From positions 124,001 through 188,000 of the forward strand of contig JAQGEQ010000189.1 of assembly GCA_034620365.1 (NCBI GenBank): a stretch of 64,000 bases of DNA, given 5' to 3'. The notes below the pieces were generated by a model. That model worked only from the letters and a program-made list of their open reading frames with translations, was not told where the DNA came from and did not search any database. The translations under genes were made by a program, and so were the position numbers. Source of the DNA: Pegea sp. RAD2-039 (Eukaryota > Chordata > Thaliacea > Salpida > Salpidae). Of this stretch, positions 35,617 to 48,446 are shown one piece after another; position 1 is the stretch's first letter, and each line of letters opens with the position of its first letter.

Positions 35617-35796
35617 AAAAATTTATAAAAAAATAGGAGATTTTTTTGATAGTTTTTGAAAGTTTGAAGCAAATTTTTTGAGGATTTTTTTAGTCGCAGA
35701 ATTGTTGTGAAGTACTAAATGATTTTTTACCTAAAATTTTGATGATCAGTTTTTTGCACAATTTGTTTCTAACACTGTTTATTACTCGTCGATGAA

Positions 35797-35802
35797 AATA
35801 AA
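35797..35802 (+). terminator. Candidate poly(A) signal of the STK36-like gene
   Basis: AATAAA 181 bp after the stop. It is the first such hexamer downstream in a plausible 3' UTR. Confidence 0.45.
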
Positions 35803-36070
35803 ATCACTGATTCTACAAACTTTTAATAACAGCTGATTGCTTTAGTTAGTCTCTTGGGAAATTTGATGAAAGAATTCTTTGAAAGTAAATAGAGTTGAGA
35901 TAAATCATTTTTATCAAAAGGTTTTTGTTAGTTATAAAAGCTAACTTACAAACTTTTAAATAATTTCTATTTCAGACAATTTATAACTTTAAAAGTTTTT
36001 TGATATAAGTTTAAATGATTTCTTATTAACAAAACCATTGAATAAATATTTCAACCTTAAATGTTATTGA

Positions 36071-37030
36071 CTTATTTCAATAAACGCGAAGGAGGGTGCC
36101 TGAAGAAAGCACCTCTCGCTAACACACATTCTCACAAATAACATCTATTTAGTTAAAAATATAGAAAGTAAAAGATGTAACACATGGTATTTCAATAGCC
36201 TTCAAAGCATATAACAGTGAAAAATTACATAGAATGTTAATAATATAAAAAAGTGAAAAAGAATCACAGTTTAGAAATGACAATGTTGGCAATATTATAA
36301 CGCTTCAACTTCTGCTTGAACAACGCGAGTGATTTTGACATGACAATGTCTGATGGCAGCTGGTTCAATGTATTAACTGTGCGGTATGGGAAAAAATTTG
36401 TTCTGATTAACGTACCAGGTGATATAGGCTTATCAAGATGTAATGTGTGTCGTCTGAACTAATATAACTTGAGGAAAGTACTAATGGAAAAGAAATCATC
36501 AAACTGAATGTCAATTAAATTGTGGTTAATTTTAAAAATAAAAATTAAGTCGCATTTAATTCGTCGAATTTTTAAATTATCTAAATTGAAGAAACTGAGA
36601 CGATGTTTATAACTATCATATTTAATATAAAGTTTCCTGCATACTAATCTTGTAAATATGGCCTGAACAGATTCGATTTTTTTGATATCACTAACTTGAT
36701 ATGACATACATGCACTGACATTGTATTCAAGAATTGGACGTAAGTACAATTTAAAAAGATTGATAAAAAAGTATGGATCCTTAGAATTAAAGGTCTTTAT
36801 AATGAGGAAGACAAGGTTGATTGATTTTCCAAAGATTTTGGAAACATAATTGCGCCATTTAAAGTCAAATAATGTGTCATTTAAAGTCAGATGATAGAGT
36901 TATGCCAAGGTCTAGGACCGAAGATATTTGTTGAATAATAAATCCTTTGATGGAGTATTGGTTTAGTGAAGGTGCAGCTGGTTTACAGTCTGACTCGTCT
37001 TTGGATCGATATATTATCACTAATTCTAAA
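36071..37030 (-). mobile_element. 5'-truncated LINE, reverse-transcriptase C-terminus and 3' UTR
   Basis: On the minus strand an upstream part (37,030-36,870) encodes a segment ending LDLGITLSSDFK, followed by a frame break. Then FKWRNYVSKIFGKSINLV and the continuous frame YLRPILEYNVSACMSYQVSD, IKKIESVQAIFTRLVCRKL and LDNLKIRRIKCDLIFIFKI (to 36,459) match the thumb and connection part of CR1/L2/Jockey-like ORF2 proteins. The 3' UTR (36,458-36,071) contains the GAGAATGTGTGTTAGCGAGA block shared with the SINE at 28,431 and the copy at 30,538. Broken and inactive. Confidence 0.8.
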
Positions 37031-40020
37031 CATTTCGATGGTTATTTTAAAAAAGAATATTTTATAAAAAGAAACTTAATAATTGATTATACCGATGATT
37101 TTATAGAAGATAAATTTAGTTGATTAATTGGTAATTGATTAATAAAGTCTCTCAATCAATTATGGAATATTTTCTTTAATATTTAAAGAGTATCTGATTT
37201 TGTTTACTACAAAAACTTTTAAAAAATAAATTTAAAAGTTTCTAAATGATTTAAATCATGTAAAGTATTAAGCTTTGTAATTAAGAAATATTAAATTAAG
37301 GTTACAGCTGTTCAATTGTAAACTTTTAAAAGAGCTTAAATAACGATTTATCTCAATAATTTATAACCTGAAAGTAAAGCTGAAGAAAGAAGTTATTAAT
37401 TCAAGCTTATTAGCTGATGATTTTTGATAAGTATAACTTTAGTTTTAACCTTAAAATTTGTAGCTTGTGGCTCTCTTGTGACATCTAGCGTTTGTTAAAA
37501 AATTATTTGACTTAATTTTATAAACTATAAAAAGTTATTTGTAAACTATAAAGAATATTTTCTATAACATTAAAAATCAAAACCTTTTTATAATAATAAA
37601 AGCTTTTTTCAAATATTCAGAACATTTTAGTAAGCTATTAAAAAGAATATCTTAAAATAAAATTGTTTAAACTTAACTAGAAAGTTTTTAACTCATTTAA
37701 AAAGACAAAGAATATATTATACAAATTGGATAACAAACTTTTTTAGCATTTAGATATTTAGAATTAAAAAAAAAACATTTAAATTTTATTTATTTTTAGC
37801 TACAATCAACCTTTATTTCATTGATTAATTTTTAAATTTTTATTATTTGTATTTATAGGTTTACAGCTTATAAGGCAAAGAAAATATTTGCTTAAAATGA
37901 AAAAGTAAATAATTCTTTAAAATTGTTCAAGCATTAGGATTTAAGAAATATATTTATCTAGTGTGTGACTTGATATGAAATGAATTTATTCTTTTATTGC
38001 TTAGTTTATTGATTTTTGGTAAATTTTACCTCAAAATTAAATGTAAATTTAAGGTTTAATCAATCATAAAAAAATTACGTCAAACTAAAAAAAATTACTA
38101 AAATTTTCCACAGTCAATTTACAGCTAAAATATTTTAAAAACTTTTTTATTAAAGTATTCATAAAGTTTACTCGAAAAAAAAAATATTTTTAGATATCGT
38201 TGGTATAATAATATTATTGGTAATTAAAAAAAACTTGATACAAATTCTTTATCAGTTCGTTTTAGTTTATGTTTTGTTAGCTACTTTTCAAGAATTTGAA
38301 TATTTCATATTAAACGTAAATGTTTGGAAACTAAACTATTATAAACATTTAATCAATTTAAAAGTCAAAAATAAACCTTGTTTTAAACGAAAATAAATCA
38401 TACTTTTCATATGATCATGTCTAAAATGTTTTCAAAAATATTTATTTCAGACGAAACGTTACGTAAGCAATCATACTTTGCACACGGCACGTGGTTCCTG
38501 ACATTTATAACCTAAAAATGCTGAAATTTAACATTTCTTAAATAAAACGTCATAAATATGAAGAAAAACAATAAAAGCATTCCTAGAATTTATAAACTGA
38601 ATTTTTGTAAATTTAAAAAGATTTAATTATTAATCATTTAATGGATTTTTGATTTTGAATAATTATATGAATATTTTAAATAAACAATTTTAGTATTTTA
38701 TAATGTTTTTAAGTTTACTAATTTAAGTTCCTTATAAAGTTTATAGAATTATTTCTTATAGAAATTTACAAATTGAATTCTATGTTTTATTGTCACTAAA
38801 AAAGCTTTTAAACAATAAATAAGCTAAATAAAGATTAAAGGTCAGATGAGAAATAAAAACGCTTTTAAATTATGCAAATTTATATTTCCTATCAGAAACT
38901 TCTTGTTTAAAATTTTATTCAACTATTTTATAAATAAAGGTCACTGGGTCGCTAATAAATTGTAAAAAAGCTGACTTAGATGTTTTAAATTCCAATAAAA
39001 TGCCAATCAAAACTTTTAACAAAAATATTTCAAATTTATTGAAAAAAATTTAATTAATAATTGTAAGAGAACTACACATCTAAAGAAGTTTTGATGAAAT
39101 ATTTCAAAGTTTTTCAGCATCAAAATAACTTTCTACTTCAAAATTGATTTAATTAAAAACATAGAAACTAAATCTGAATAAATTATTTGAAGAAATCATT
39201 ATTGAAATAATTAAGTTTTCCAATTCGGTTTTGGCGTTATTGGAACTTAGCAACAGATAGTTTTAATTAAAAATATTTTGAAATAAACAAAATTGGAAAG
39301 AAATCGTTTCTTAACTTTAAAAAGAATTTGTTTATTTCTCAAGCAAACTTATTAAAGTTATGAAACTCTAAAAATTTGAATTTATATCAAATCGTTTTTT
39401 TAAAAGGTAGTAGTCGAAAAATTTGTTGAAAGTTTAAAAGTATTTTTAACTTGAAGTGAAATCAGAATAATATTCCCTGAAGCATTTTGTAGTTTCCAGT
39501 ATTAGTGGAAATATCATTTAATTGTTTCCATAAAACAAAAAAGATTATTTACAAAAATTCAAATTTCACAAACTCTCTTATCAAACAAAACCATAAATAA
39601 AACATTATTTTTTCGCTTTTGAATTTTATTTTAAAATAACAACTTTACAAATTTTTAGTTTTTAAACTTCCCTGTCAATGATAAAACTAAAATTCGTTAA
39701 ATGAAGTTACAAAACATCTTTTTATTAATATTTATTGATATTGCAAATAGTTTAAGAGTTAAAAATATTAAAAAAAACATTTCACAGTTAAAAGTGTTAA
39801 TTAAATTGATTTGCATCAACTGATTACTGATTAAAAAATCCTTATTTTTATTGTATAAACTGAATACAATAGAGTATATTTCACTTTTATTGAATAGATG
39901 CTTAGAAAGAAACATAGAAAGCAAAAAATAAAGATTTTGACAAAATTTTAAAAAGAATCTAACATTTATTCATGGTTAATAAAACATCAAACTTATTTAC
40001 AACAAATAATTTACAAGAAT
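37031..40020. other. AT-rich intergenic DNA
   Basis: Three kilobases of unique, strongly AT-rich sequence. The few 60-75-codon frames consist of Phe, Ile, Asn and Lys and reflect composition. No tRNA, repeat unit or coding exon could be supported. Confidence 0.45.
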
Positions 40021-40028
40021 TCCACTTT

Positions 40029-40130
40029 CTAAGAACGCTTACAAATAGCGATAAGATGCTTACATTTGGGACATAGATGGTGGACATCTTTAAGATCATT
40101 AATGCAAAATGGGATCAGACATAAACAAAA
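40029..40130 (-). pseudogene. C-terminal end of a LITAF-domain protein
   Basis: On the minus strand a frame ending at TAG (40,031-40,029) reads FFCLCLIPFCINDLKDV then HHLCPKCKHLIAICKRS. This is the second half of the LITAF/SIMPLE domain: a hydrophobic membrane-inserted stretch, then the HxCPxC zinc knuckle and a basic C-terminus. LITAF proteins are monotopic proteins of late endosomes. The first CxxC half and all upstream exons are absent. Repeat DNA starts at about 40,132, so the gene was either cut by the repeat insertion or this is its last exon with the rest far away. Confidence 0.6.
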
Positions 40131-40232
40131 AAATATATTTAGATAATTCAAATAAAAACTTTTAAGTAAAAAGTAGCTAAAAGAAGTCATTACAGAAAAA
40201 TTTTTTGACGAAATAATTAATTAGCAAATTTA

Positions 40233-40348
40233 CACCACAAACACTAAACTAATCGAAATTTATATAAAGAAACAAATCAGCGTACAATCGATTATGAAAT
40301 TTTTATTGGCGATATATATTTAATTTTTGGAGTTGAACAAGTTTCAAC
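40233..40348 (+). ncRNA. Sm-RNA-like unit 16
   Basis: First unit to the right of the single-copy core. Block (40,233-40,251), TTTATATAAAG, CAGCGTACAA, Sm site AATTTTTGGAG (40,322-40,332) and a perfect hairpin. The variable segment (about 40,285-40,320) is long, at about 36 nt, and unique. A 3' GATTAAACTTAAATTATCTT stretch is intact. Confidence 0.52.
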
Positions 40349-41252
40349 GAACTAATTCAAGATTAAACTTAAATTATCTTCCTTTATTTAAAAGAAAGGA
40401 TTATTTGCTGAATCAACATTCAGTAGTGTTTAATTGGTACGTTTACACAAGATTTAACAATCAAATAATATTTTCTTTAAATTTTGAATTTTTAATAAAA
40501 ATTAAAATTAGTTTGACTGATTTAACAAAAAATAAAGTTAAATAAAAAAGTTAGATAATTAAAAAATATTTTAAGTGAAAAAAAACTATTTTCTATTCTA
40601 TATAATAACTATTTAGATATTTCATAAAACCAGAAGAAATAAAGTAAACAGACAAATTGTCACTAAGTATTGATAACCAACTATCTAACATCCCTCTTAT
40701 GACTCTTATGAGCTTTAACTACCTCTTTTATTTTATATCTAATTTACAAGTTTAATTTATATGAATATAAAAATAAATAAAAATAAAATACAAGTAAATT
40801 CTAACTATTCAAAATTCCAAAATTTTTGACGTAAAACAAAAAATAATTAAAAAGCTTAAAATTATATTTTTTAGGAAACCGATTGTAGAGAAACCAACAA
40901 CAATTTTGTGAATCTAGTTTTGGTAAATATTAATTTGATTCTAAACTTAAATTCTTTGGTTTTATCAAATATCTAAATTGTTATTCTATAGAAAACGAAA
41001 TACTTTTTTTTTCACTTGAAACATTTTATGAAATTTGTACAGATCTTACTTTTTTATTTAACTTTAATTTTGTTGTTAAATCAATCAAACTAATTTTAAT
41101 TTTTACTAAAAATTTTAAAATTTAAAGGAAATATTATTTTATTGTTAAATGTTGTGTAAAAACGTACATATTAAAATCCAAATGTTGATTCAACAAATAA
41201 TCTTTTCTAGCAAATAAACAAAAATAATTTAGGTTTAATCTTAAATTAGTGA

Positions 41253-41362
41253 GTTGAAACTTGTTCAACTCCAAAATTTAAGAAAATTTATATATTTATT
41301 GATCGCTTAAGTCGCTGACGTTTTACTTTATATAAATTTCTAGTAGTTTAGTGCTTGTAGTG
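41253..41362 (-). ncRNA. Sm-RNA-like unit 17
   Basis: Same variable segment as units 7 and 24 (about 41,312-41,279). Sm site AAATTTTGGAG, perfect hairpin, TATA box intact. Confidence 0.48.
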
Positions 41363-41544
41363 TAAAATTGCTAATAAATTAGTTGGTCAAAGGAAAATTT
41401 TCTGAATTTCTTTCAATTAGATACGTTTCTCTTTAAAGTTTCTATATAAGTCATCTAAATATCAAAAGACACAAATTAAAAACTAATAATTTTTTTATTT
41501 CAAAACAGAAAAAGATACTTTTGATTTAATAATTGAAATAGTCT

Positions 41545-41651
41545 GTTGAATCGTATTCAACTCTAAAAATAACAACTTATGCAATGATGAATACGCTTTT
41601 ACGCTGATTTGTTTCTTTATACAAAATTCTATTAGTTTAGTGTTTGTGGTG
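41545..41651 (-). ncRNA. Sm-RNA-like unit 18
   Basis: Tandem with unit 17. It shares the extended-stem hairpin GTTGAATACGATTCAAC with units 6 and 23. Its variable segment (about 41,596-41,572) differs from theirs at five or more positions while the flanks are nearly identical. Confidence 0.48.
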
Positions 41652-42829
41652 TAGAATTGCTAATAAATTATTTCGTCATAAAAATATTTTCTGAATTGAC
41701 TCCTGTTAGCTACTTTTGACTTTAAAGTTTTTATTTAAATAATCTAAATAAGATTTTTTCAGCAATTTTCTTACTTAATAATATAGAAGAGATAGGAAAA
41801 TATCAGAATGTGCAACTTTGAGACAAGTGGATAGAGAGTTTGAAGATAAAATCTATATTATATTATATATTATATTTGAATCTCTAAATCGAGAGATGTT
41901 TATAATCTTAATAAAGCCACTAAACAAATCTAGCAACACATTTACGTATGCGGTAAAAATTTTACTAGATTTAGTTTCCTGCTTTACTACTTGTTCGTCA
42001 ACCAAACAAACAACTAGCGTAGCAATACCCAACATAATGGCTTTTTTAAAAAGTTGCTTATTAAAATAAAAAATAATTCAAAACATTTCAACATTTACTT
42101 AGTAAGCAGATTTCAATTCATACATAATTTAAAAATAGAATTAATGAACTTTTATTGTTACTTTTTTAATATTAGTCAATATAAGGTGATTACACCCTTT
42201 CAATTTCAAAGTTAAAAGCTTTTAAAAAAAGATATTGTAAAAAACGATTGGTAAAACTTATAGAATAAATTTTAATTAGAATTTTGTAGTAATTTTCAAA
42301 GAAATTTTATTTAGTATTAAACATAATTTCAAAATTACCAATAATTATTGAAATTTAAGTCATTTCAACATAAACTTTTGACATTTTGAGACAAAAAAAT
42401 CAACAAATTTTTAATAGTAGTTTATTTAAAAAAACATTTTTTAAATTCAACTTAAGGGATATGTAAATAATAAATATGAATTATAATATCTAATTATTTC
42501 AAATCAATAAACCTATCAAAATAAAAAAAGTATTTAAACTATAGAATTGAAAAGAACTAAAATAGTAAAATATCAAGAAGAACATAAAAGTCAAAAATAA
42601 ATTGGACTTTAAATAAAAATATATCCTGTATGTCTGCATAAAAAAAGATTTCATTTGAAACTATTATATAAAAACTGTTCTTTAAAAGAATTGGTAAAAA
42701 AACATTTAGAATTGAGAAAATAAATATTTCGGCCAATTTTGGCCTTTCTCTAGAACTGCGCAGAATCTTTTTAAAGCTTCCAAATAAAAAACAGAAATTT
42801 TCAAAAAGAATTATACAAATCGTTCTACG

Positions 42830-43110
42830 ATGTTAGATCTTTTTTTAATAGTCATACTTCCATCTAATCTTACATATCCATATCTGACAACAAAATGTTG
42901 ATTGAAATTCATCATCATCAAGTTCTCTACCTCCTCATACGGCACAATTTTTCACATAAATCGAGCGTTTGCGTGTAATTTGATACAATCACGTATTTAT
43001 CATCATTTGTTGAACGAGTTGCTGCCATCAATAAATCCACTAACATCATTTTACCAGATAAATCGGGCTGAAAAAAATTGTTAAAACAAAGTTCCCAGAC
43101 CGGGAATATC
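42830..43110 (-). pseudogene. RAD54-like exon fragment, copy F (short type)
   Basis: tRNA-Glu remnant at 43,108-43,090, exon with [20 protein letters not shown] (one N for I change) and intact intron acceptor before [10 protein letters not shown]. Truncated at the same point as the other short copies. Confidence 0.78.
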
Positions 43111-43422
43111 AAAAGTGTATTTTACCGCATACGTAAATATGTTGCTAAATTATTTTAGTGCTCTTCTTATAAATGTAAATCTCTTGATTTAAAGATTCAA
43201 ATAAAACTTTGTCATCTTGTTATCTTGATCTTCAAACTCTCTAACCACTTGTCTCAAAATTGCATCATTCTGATATTTTCCCATCTCTTCAATTATATTA
43301 AATCATAAATTTATTATAAAATTATTTTTAGATAATTTAGATAAAAACTTTTAAGTAAATAGTAGCTAGCAGAAATCAATTCAGATAATTTTTTTTGACA
43401 AAATAATTTTTTAGCAAATTTA

Positions 43423-43534
43423 CACCACAAACACTAAACTAGTAAAACTTATATAAAGCAACAAATCATCGTAAAATTTTTCAAGAAAATCATTATGAGA
43501 AATTTTTAATTTTTCGAGTTGAATAAGTTTCAAC
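43423..43534 (+). ncRNA. Sm-RNA-like unit 19
   Basis: Block and TATA box are intact. Sm site AATTTTTCGAG. Hairpin GTTGAATAAGTTTCAAC has a loop change only. The variable segment (about 43,477-43,507) contains CAAGAAAATCATTATGAG. It sits where unit 9 sits in the paralogous segment but has a different variable segment. Confidence 0.48.
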
Positions 43535-45602
43535 GAGCTAATTCAAAATTAAACATAAAATAATTTCCTTTGTTTAAAAGAAAGGATTATTTGCTGTATC
43601 AATATTTAATAGTCTTTATTTTGTTCATTTACACAACATTTAACAATAAAATAATATTTCCTTTAAATTTTTAATCTTTAGTAATAGTTAGAATTAGTTT
43701 GATTGATTTAACAGCAAAATTAAAGTTAAATAAAAAAGTAAGATCTTTACAAATTTTTTTTAATGTTTCAAGTGAAAAAATACTATTTTGTATTCTATAG
43801 AATAACTATTTAGATATTTCATAAAAACAAACGAAATTAAGTTTAAGATCAAATTAATATTTACCAAAACTAGATTCACACAATTATTGTTGGTTTCTCC
43901 GCAATTGATTTTCTAAAAATATATTTTTAAGCTTTTTAATTATGTTTTCTTTTATGTTAAAAATTTTGATACAAATAAAAGTTTGTTTTATTAAGTTAAG
44001 TAAATATCGAAGTTAAATTCAAAAGTTTTAAATCTGAAAAACTTATTTCAAATCATTTAAATGAATATAGTATTTTATCTTCTTGTGTATAAATATAACA
44101 GTTTAGTAAGTTCTTGAAAATAAATTTATTGGTTTACTCTTTGTCTGAAAGCAATCAAACCAGTTTTAATCCAATTATCTTCTATATCCTACAAAATTTC
44201 ATTTAATAATTACATCAGTAACTGGTATTTAGATCTTTAATAACTATATTTATACCACTCTTAACATTTAAAATCAAAATAAAATTGGTTTTAGATAGAA
44301 GAAGAAATAGAAATAATAATTTTTCACTCACTGTATCAGGTTCTGAAAATATCGAAGTGACTTCACTTTTTATTTCATTATTTTCAATCTAAAATCATAA
44401 ATAAATATATTGAATAAATTGTAAGAAGTAAAAATCATATCTAAAAACAAAAGAACTAAGGTTTAGTATCGAATTAATTATTACCAAAACCGGGTTCACC
44501 AAATTATGAAAATTACGAGGTAAAAACTGATATAAAACCAGATTACAAAAACATAATAAACAAAATAAATCTTTGATGAAAAACTAAATTTTTAAAATGA
44601 TGAATTAAAACTCAATACTATCATCTTACTTCATAAAAAATTTGTTTGAAAAATTACTTAAATTAATTACTGAAAAAATTTTTACTTTTTTTAAACATTA
44701 GATTTATAATAAAATATTATGTTATATAAACTTTAATTTAATTTATATATATTATAATCATGAATAAAATTTGATTATTTACTAATAAGCTTATTTAGTG
44801 ATTCCATGTTCTATTTGAAGACTTAATAGTAGTAGTCAAGTCGATTACTGAAATTTTTCACAACTTTAAAAAAGATGATATATCTTTTAGACGCTATAAT
44901 TTTTCAATGGAAAAATTTGTTTATTTTTTATATATTATTGAGGCAAATTACATTTAATTAATGATCAAAAATAAATAAAATTAAAATTTCTGTTTGAGTA
45001 TTTGTAAGGTAGTTAAAAACTGAAATTTGTTTATAATTTTTTATTAATTTTATAATAGAATAAAAAGTTGCGAAAGTTGAAGTCATGTCATCGTATTAAC
45101 TAATAAAGATGAAGATTAAAAAGCGAAATTAATCTTTTAACATTAATCTTGTCTGTTAGATTGAACATTTTCAATCTAAAAATAGATAAAAAGCTGTGAT
45201 GTTTGAACTACATATCAGAAGTGTATCTTACCGCATACGTAAATGTGTTGCTAAATTATCTTAGTGCTTTTCTTAATTCTATAAATATCTCTTGATTTAA
45301 AGATTCAAATATAATTGTATCTTTTTGTTATTTTATCTTCAAACTCTCTAACCACTTGTTTCAAAGTTGCATCATTCTGATATTTTCCCATCTCTTCAAT
45401 TATATTTAATCATATGTTTGTTAAAAAAAAGAGTTTTAGATATTTTAGAATTAAAAAGATTATATTTAAATAGTTTAGATAAAAACAAATTGCCAATAAA
45501 ACGATATCAAGATAGTACAGATTAAAACATTAAAGTCAAAATTAGCTAATTGGAGTCAATTCAGAAATTTTTTAAAGAGGTAATAATTTATTAGCAAATC
45601 TT

Positions 45603-45710
45603 CACCAGAAACACTAAACTATCAGAAATTTATATAATGAAACAAATCAACCTAATTGCGTCTTTATTACTTCTAGAAGTTTTAATTTTTAGAGATGAAT
45701 AAGATTCTAC
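45603..45710 (+). ncRNA. Sm-RNA-like unit 20
   Basis: Counterpart of unit 10 in the direct repeat, with the same variable segment and the same broken hairpin. It has lost one base of the 19-bp block and CAGCG has become CAACC. Probably inactive. Confidence 0.33.
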
Positions 45711-46512
45711 AGACTAGTTCAAGATTAAACTTAAATTATCCTCCTTTATTTGTTGGAAAGGATTTTTCATCAAATCAACACTTGTAATTTTTTTATTTGT
45801 GATTTTACACGGCACTTAAACACTTTTAACTGCTTACAGTAAATGATTTAAGTTGTTTTTTCAGTCAATTTTTTGTTGATGGTAATCTAGTCAAGGTTTG
45901 GTTCATAAATTCGACTCCATATCCAGCAGCTCCTTCTACTACTAACTGAGGGTTTAGGTGGCGACATTTTAGGTAAAGTGATTTAACTTTTAAAGATTTA
46001 CTATCCAAACATCAATTATAGTGTTGCCAAGAGCAGCTTTTTATTGGCTCTTTTCTTCCTTTACACCACAGGTATGATTCAGATTATTAACAGTTAAGGG
46101 GTTAAAACGGTTATGAGGTTCATTCACTTATTTCTAAATACTTTTTTATAAAAACAATTTTTACATTATATAAACAAGTTTACTTTATATTCTACCGACC
46201 AATTTCTCTTAGTAGCCTCTATTGAATCTTAAAATGATTATTTTTTTAATTTCAGACTCCATCTTACAAAATTTTTCTTTTTTCCCATCAATTTGAATTT
46301 CTTTTTCAAAAATCCCAGTGATCAGTTGTTGTATTTCTCAATCAAGTCTTATAAACATCCTGATACAACAGATAAATATGAAATGCCGATGTGTCTTGAA
46401 AGATGAATAGATGATGATCAACAATCAGATGACTACAATACAATTTTGGATTTAGAAACAGCTCTTGATGTGTGCTTACATAAAACAAGAAAAAATTTAA
46501 TTTCAAAAAATT

Positions 46513-46576
46513 TGTCTAGTTTTTAGAATTCGTGGCTATCACCCACGCGGCCCGGGTTCGATTCCCGGTCTGGGAA
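46513..46576 (+). pseudogene. 5'-truncated tRNA-Glu, second copy
   Basis: Same truncation and same CTATCAC loop as at 19,189, with one extra change (AGAATTCG for AGGATTCG). Precedes RAD54 copy G. Confidence 0.75.
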
Positions 46577-46602
46577 CATTTTTTTGAACAATTTTTTATA
46601 GC

Positions 46603-47300
46603 CGGATTTATCTGGTAAAGTGATATTAGTGGATTTATTGATGGCAGCAACTCGTTCAATAAATGATGATAAATACGTGATTGTATCAAATTACACGCAA
46701 ACGCTCGATTTATGTGAAAAATTGTGCCGTATGAGGAGGTAGAGAACTTGATGATGATGAATTTCAATCAACATTTTGTTGTCATATACGGATATGTAAG
46801 ATTAGATGGAAGTATGTTTATTAAAAAACGATCAAAAATCGTAGAACGATTTAATGATCCAGCATCTCAAGATTTTGTGTTTATGCTAAGTAGTAAAGCA
46901 GGAGGGTACGACAAACAGTGTTTCCAAACAAAAAATTAAAAAGAAATTTCAATTTTTAGATGCAGTTTAAATTTGATTGGTGCAAATCGGTTAGTTATGT
47001 TTGATCCTGATTGGAATCCTGCTAACGACGAGCAGGTCATGGCTAGAGTGTGGAGAGACGGACAAAAAAACTTATTATGTTTACTGGTTAAAAATTTACA
47101 AAAAAGTCAATTGGAAACACTAAAAATTAAAATGACGGAAAATGGCTTCTTGCAGATTACTTGCAACTTCAAGTATTGAAGAGAAAATATTTCAGCGCCA
47201 AGCTCATAAAAAGTCACTTTCGTCGTGTGTAGTGGACCGTGAAAAAGATTTAGCTAGACATTTCTCACGTGATCAGCTACGTCAATTTTTTATTTGACGA
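46603..47300 (+). pseudogene. RAD54-like exons, copy G (long type)
   Basis: Same exon order as copy D. The second exon is better preserved ([12 protein letters not shown] before its GT donor) and then [20 protein letters not shown]. The second-exon acceptor has the same AG to AT change. The final exon reads [20 protein letters not shown], without the stop present in copy D, and breaks at the same TTTTTTATTTGA junction. An ATTTTACCGCATACGTAAAA motif follows at about 47,340. Confidence 0.82.
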
Positions 47301-48446
47301 ACAAGTAGTAAAGCTGGAGGCTAAATCATAGTAAGCTGATTTTACCGCATACGTAAAATTTTCAAATAAAATCTTTTTTTATGCAGATAAACAGGATATA
47401 TTTTTATTTAAGTTCAAATTTTTTTCTAACTTTGATGTTCTTCTTGATATTTTACTATTTTAGTTCTTTTCAATTCTATAGTTTAAATATCTTTTTTATT
47501 TTAATAGTTTTTGATTTAAAATATTTAGATATTATTATTTATATTTATTATTTACAGTTTTTGTAAGTTGAATTTATAAAATGTTTTTTTAAACAAAGTA
47601 CCAATAAAAATTAATTTATTTTTTTTACTTAAAATGTCAAAAGTTAACTTTGAAATGACTTAAATTTCAATAATTCTTTGTAATTTTGAAATTATGTTTA
47701 ATACTAAATAAAATTTTTTTGAAAGTTATTACAAAATTCTATTTAAAATTTCTTCTATATGTTTTTCCAATCGTACCTTACAATATCTTTTTTTAAAAGA
47801 TTTTAACTTTGAAATTGAAAGGATGTAATCACTTTATATTGACTAATATTAAAAAATTTAAGGTATTGTCAAAGAATTATTTGAAAACCTTATCGTATAG
47901 TTATGAGAAAGTTGGTGTTGCATAATTTTTCATTAATTCCATTTTTAAATTATGTATGAATTGAAAGTTGCTTACTAAGTAAATGTTGAAATGTTTTGAA
48001 TTATTATTTAGTTTAATAAGCAACTTATAAAAAAGCCATTTATTTGGTGTTGCTACACTAGTTGTTTGTTTGGTTGACGAACAAGTAGTAAAGCAGGAGG
48101 CTAAAACTAGTAAATTTTAACCGCATACGTAAATATGTTGCTAGATTTTTATAATGCTATTCTTAATACTGTTAATATATATCGATTTAAACATCATGTA
48201 CTAGTATCAAGTTTTATTGTATAGTATTAGTATTAATTATTTTAACTTATAGTTAACATCATGTATTAGTCTTCATTTACAGATATTTTTTTGATGAAGT
48301 TTTGATATAATAGAATATATTGATTTATTGTTAAAGGTTAAATGCTGTGAAAAAGTACAAATTTAAAAGTACAAAATGTTGATTTAGCGAATAATCCTTT
48401 CTATCTGAATAAGGAAGATAATTTAGGTTTAATCATGAAATGGTTT

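Larger units (their letters stand above)
40132..43110. repeat. Inverted repeat arm (partner about 49,770-52,300)
   Basis: Units 17 and 18, RAD54 copy F, the cargo tail and a segment near 40,660-40,850 (TGACTCTTATGAGCTTTAAC) all reappear in reverse order and orientation at 49,770-52,150 (copy H, units 23 and 24). Confidence 0.65.

Noticed and set aside
39697-39924. 75-codon minus-strand frame rich in Ile, Asn, Phe
   Set aside because: No start context, homology or conservation. Expected by chance at this AT content.
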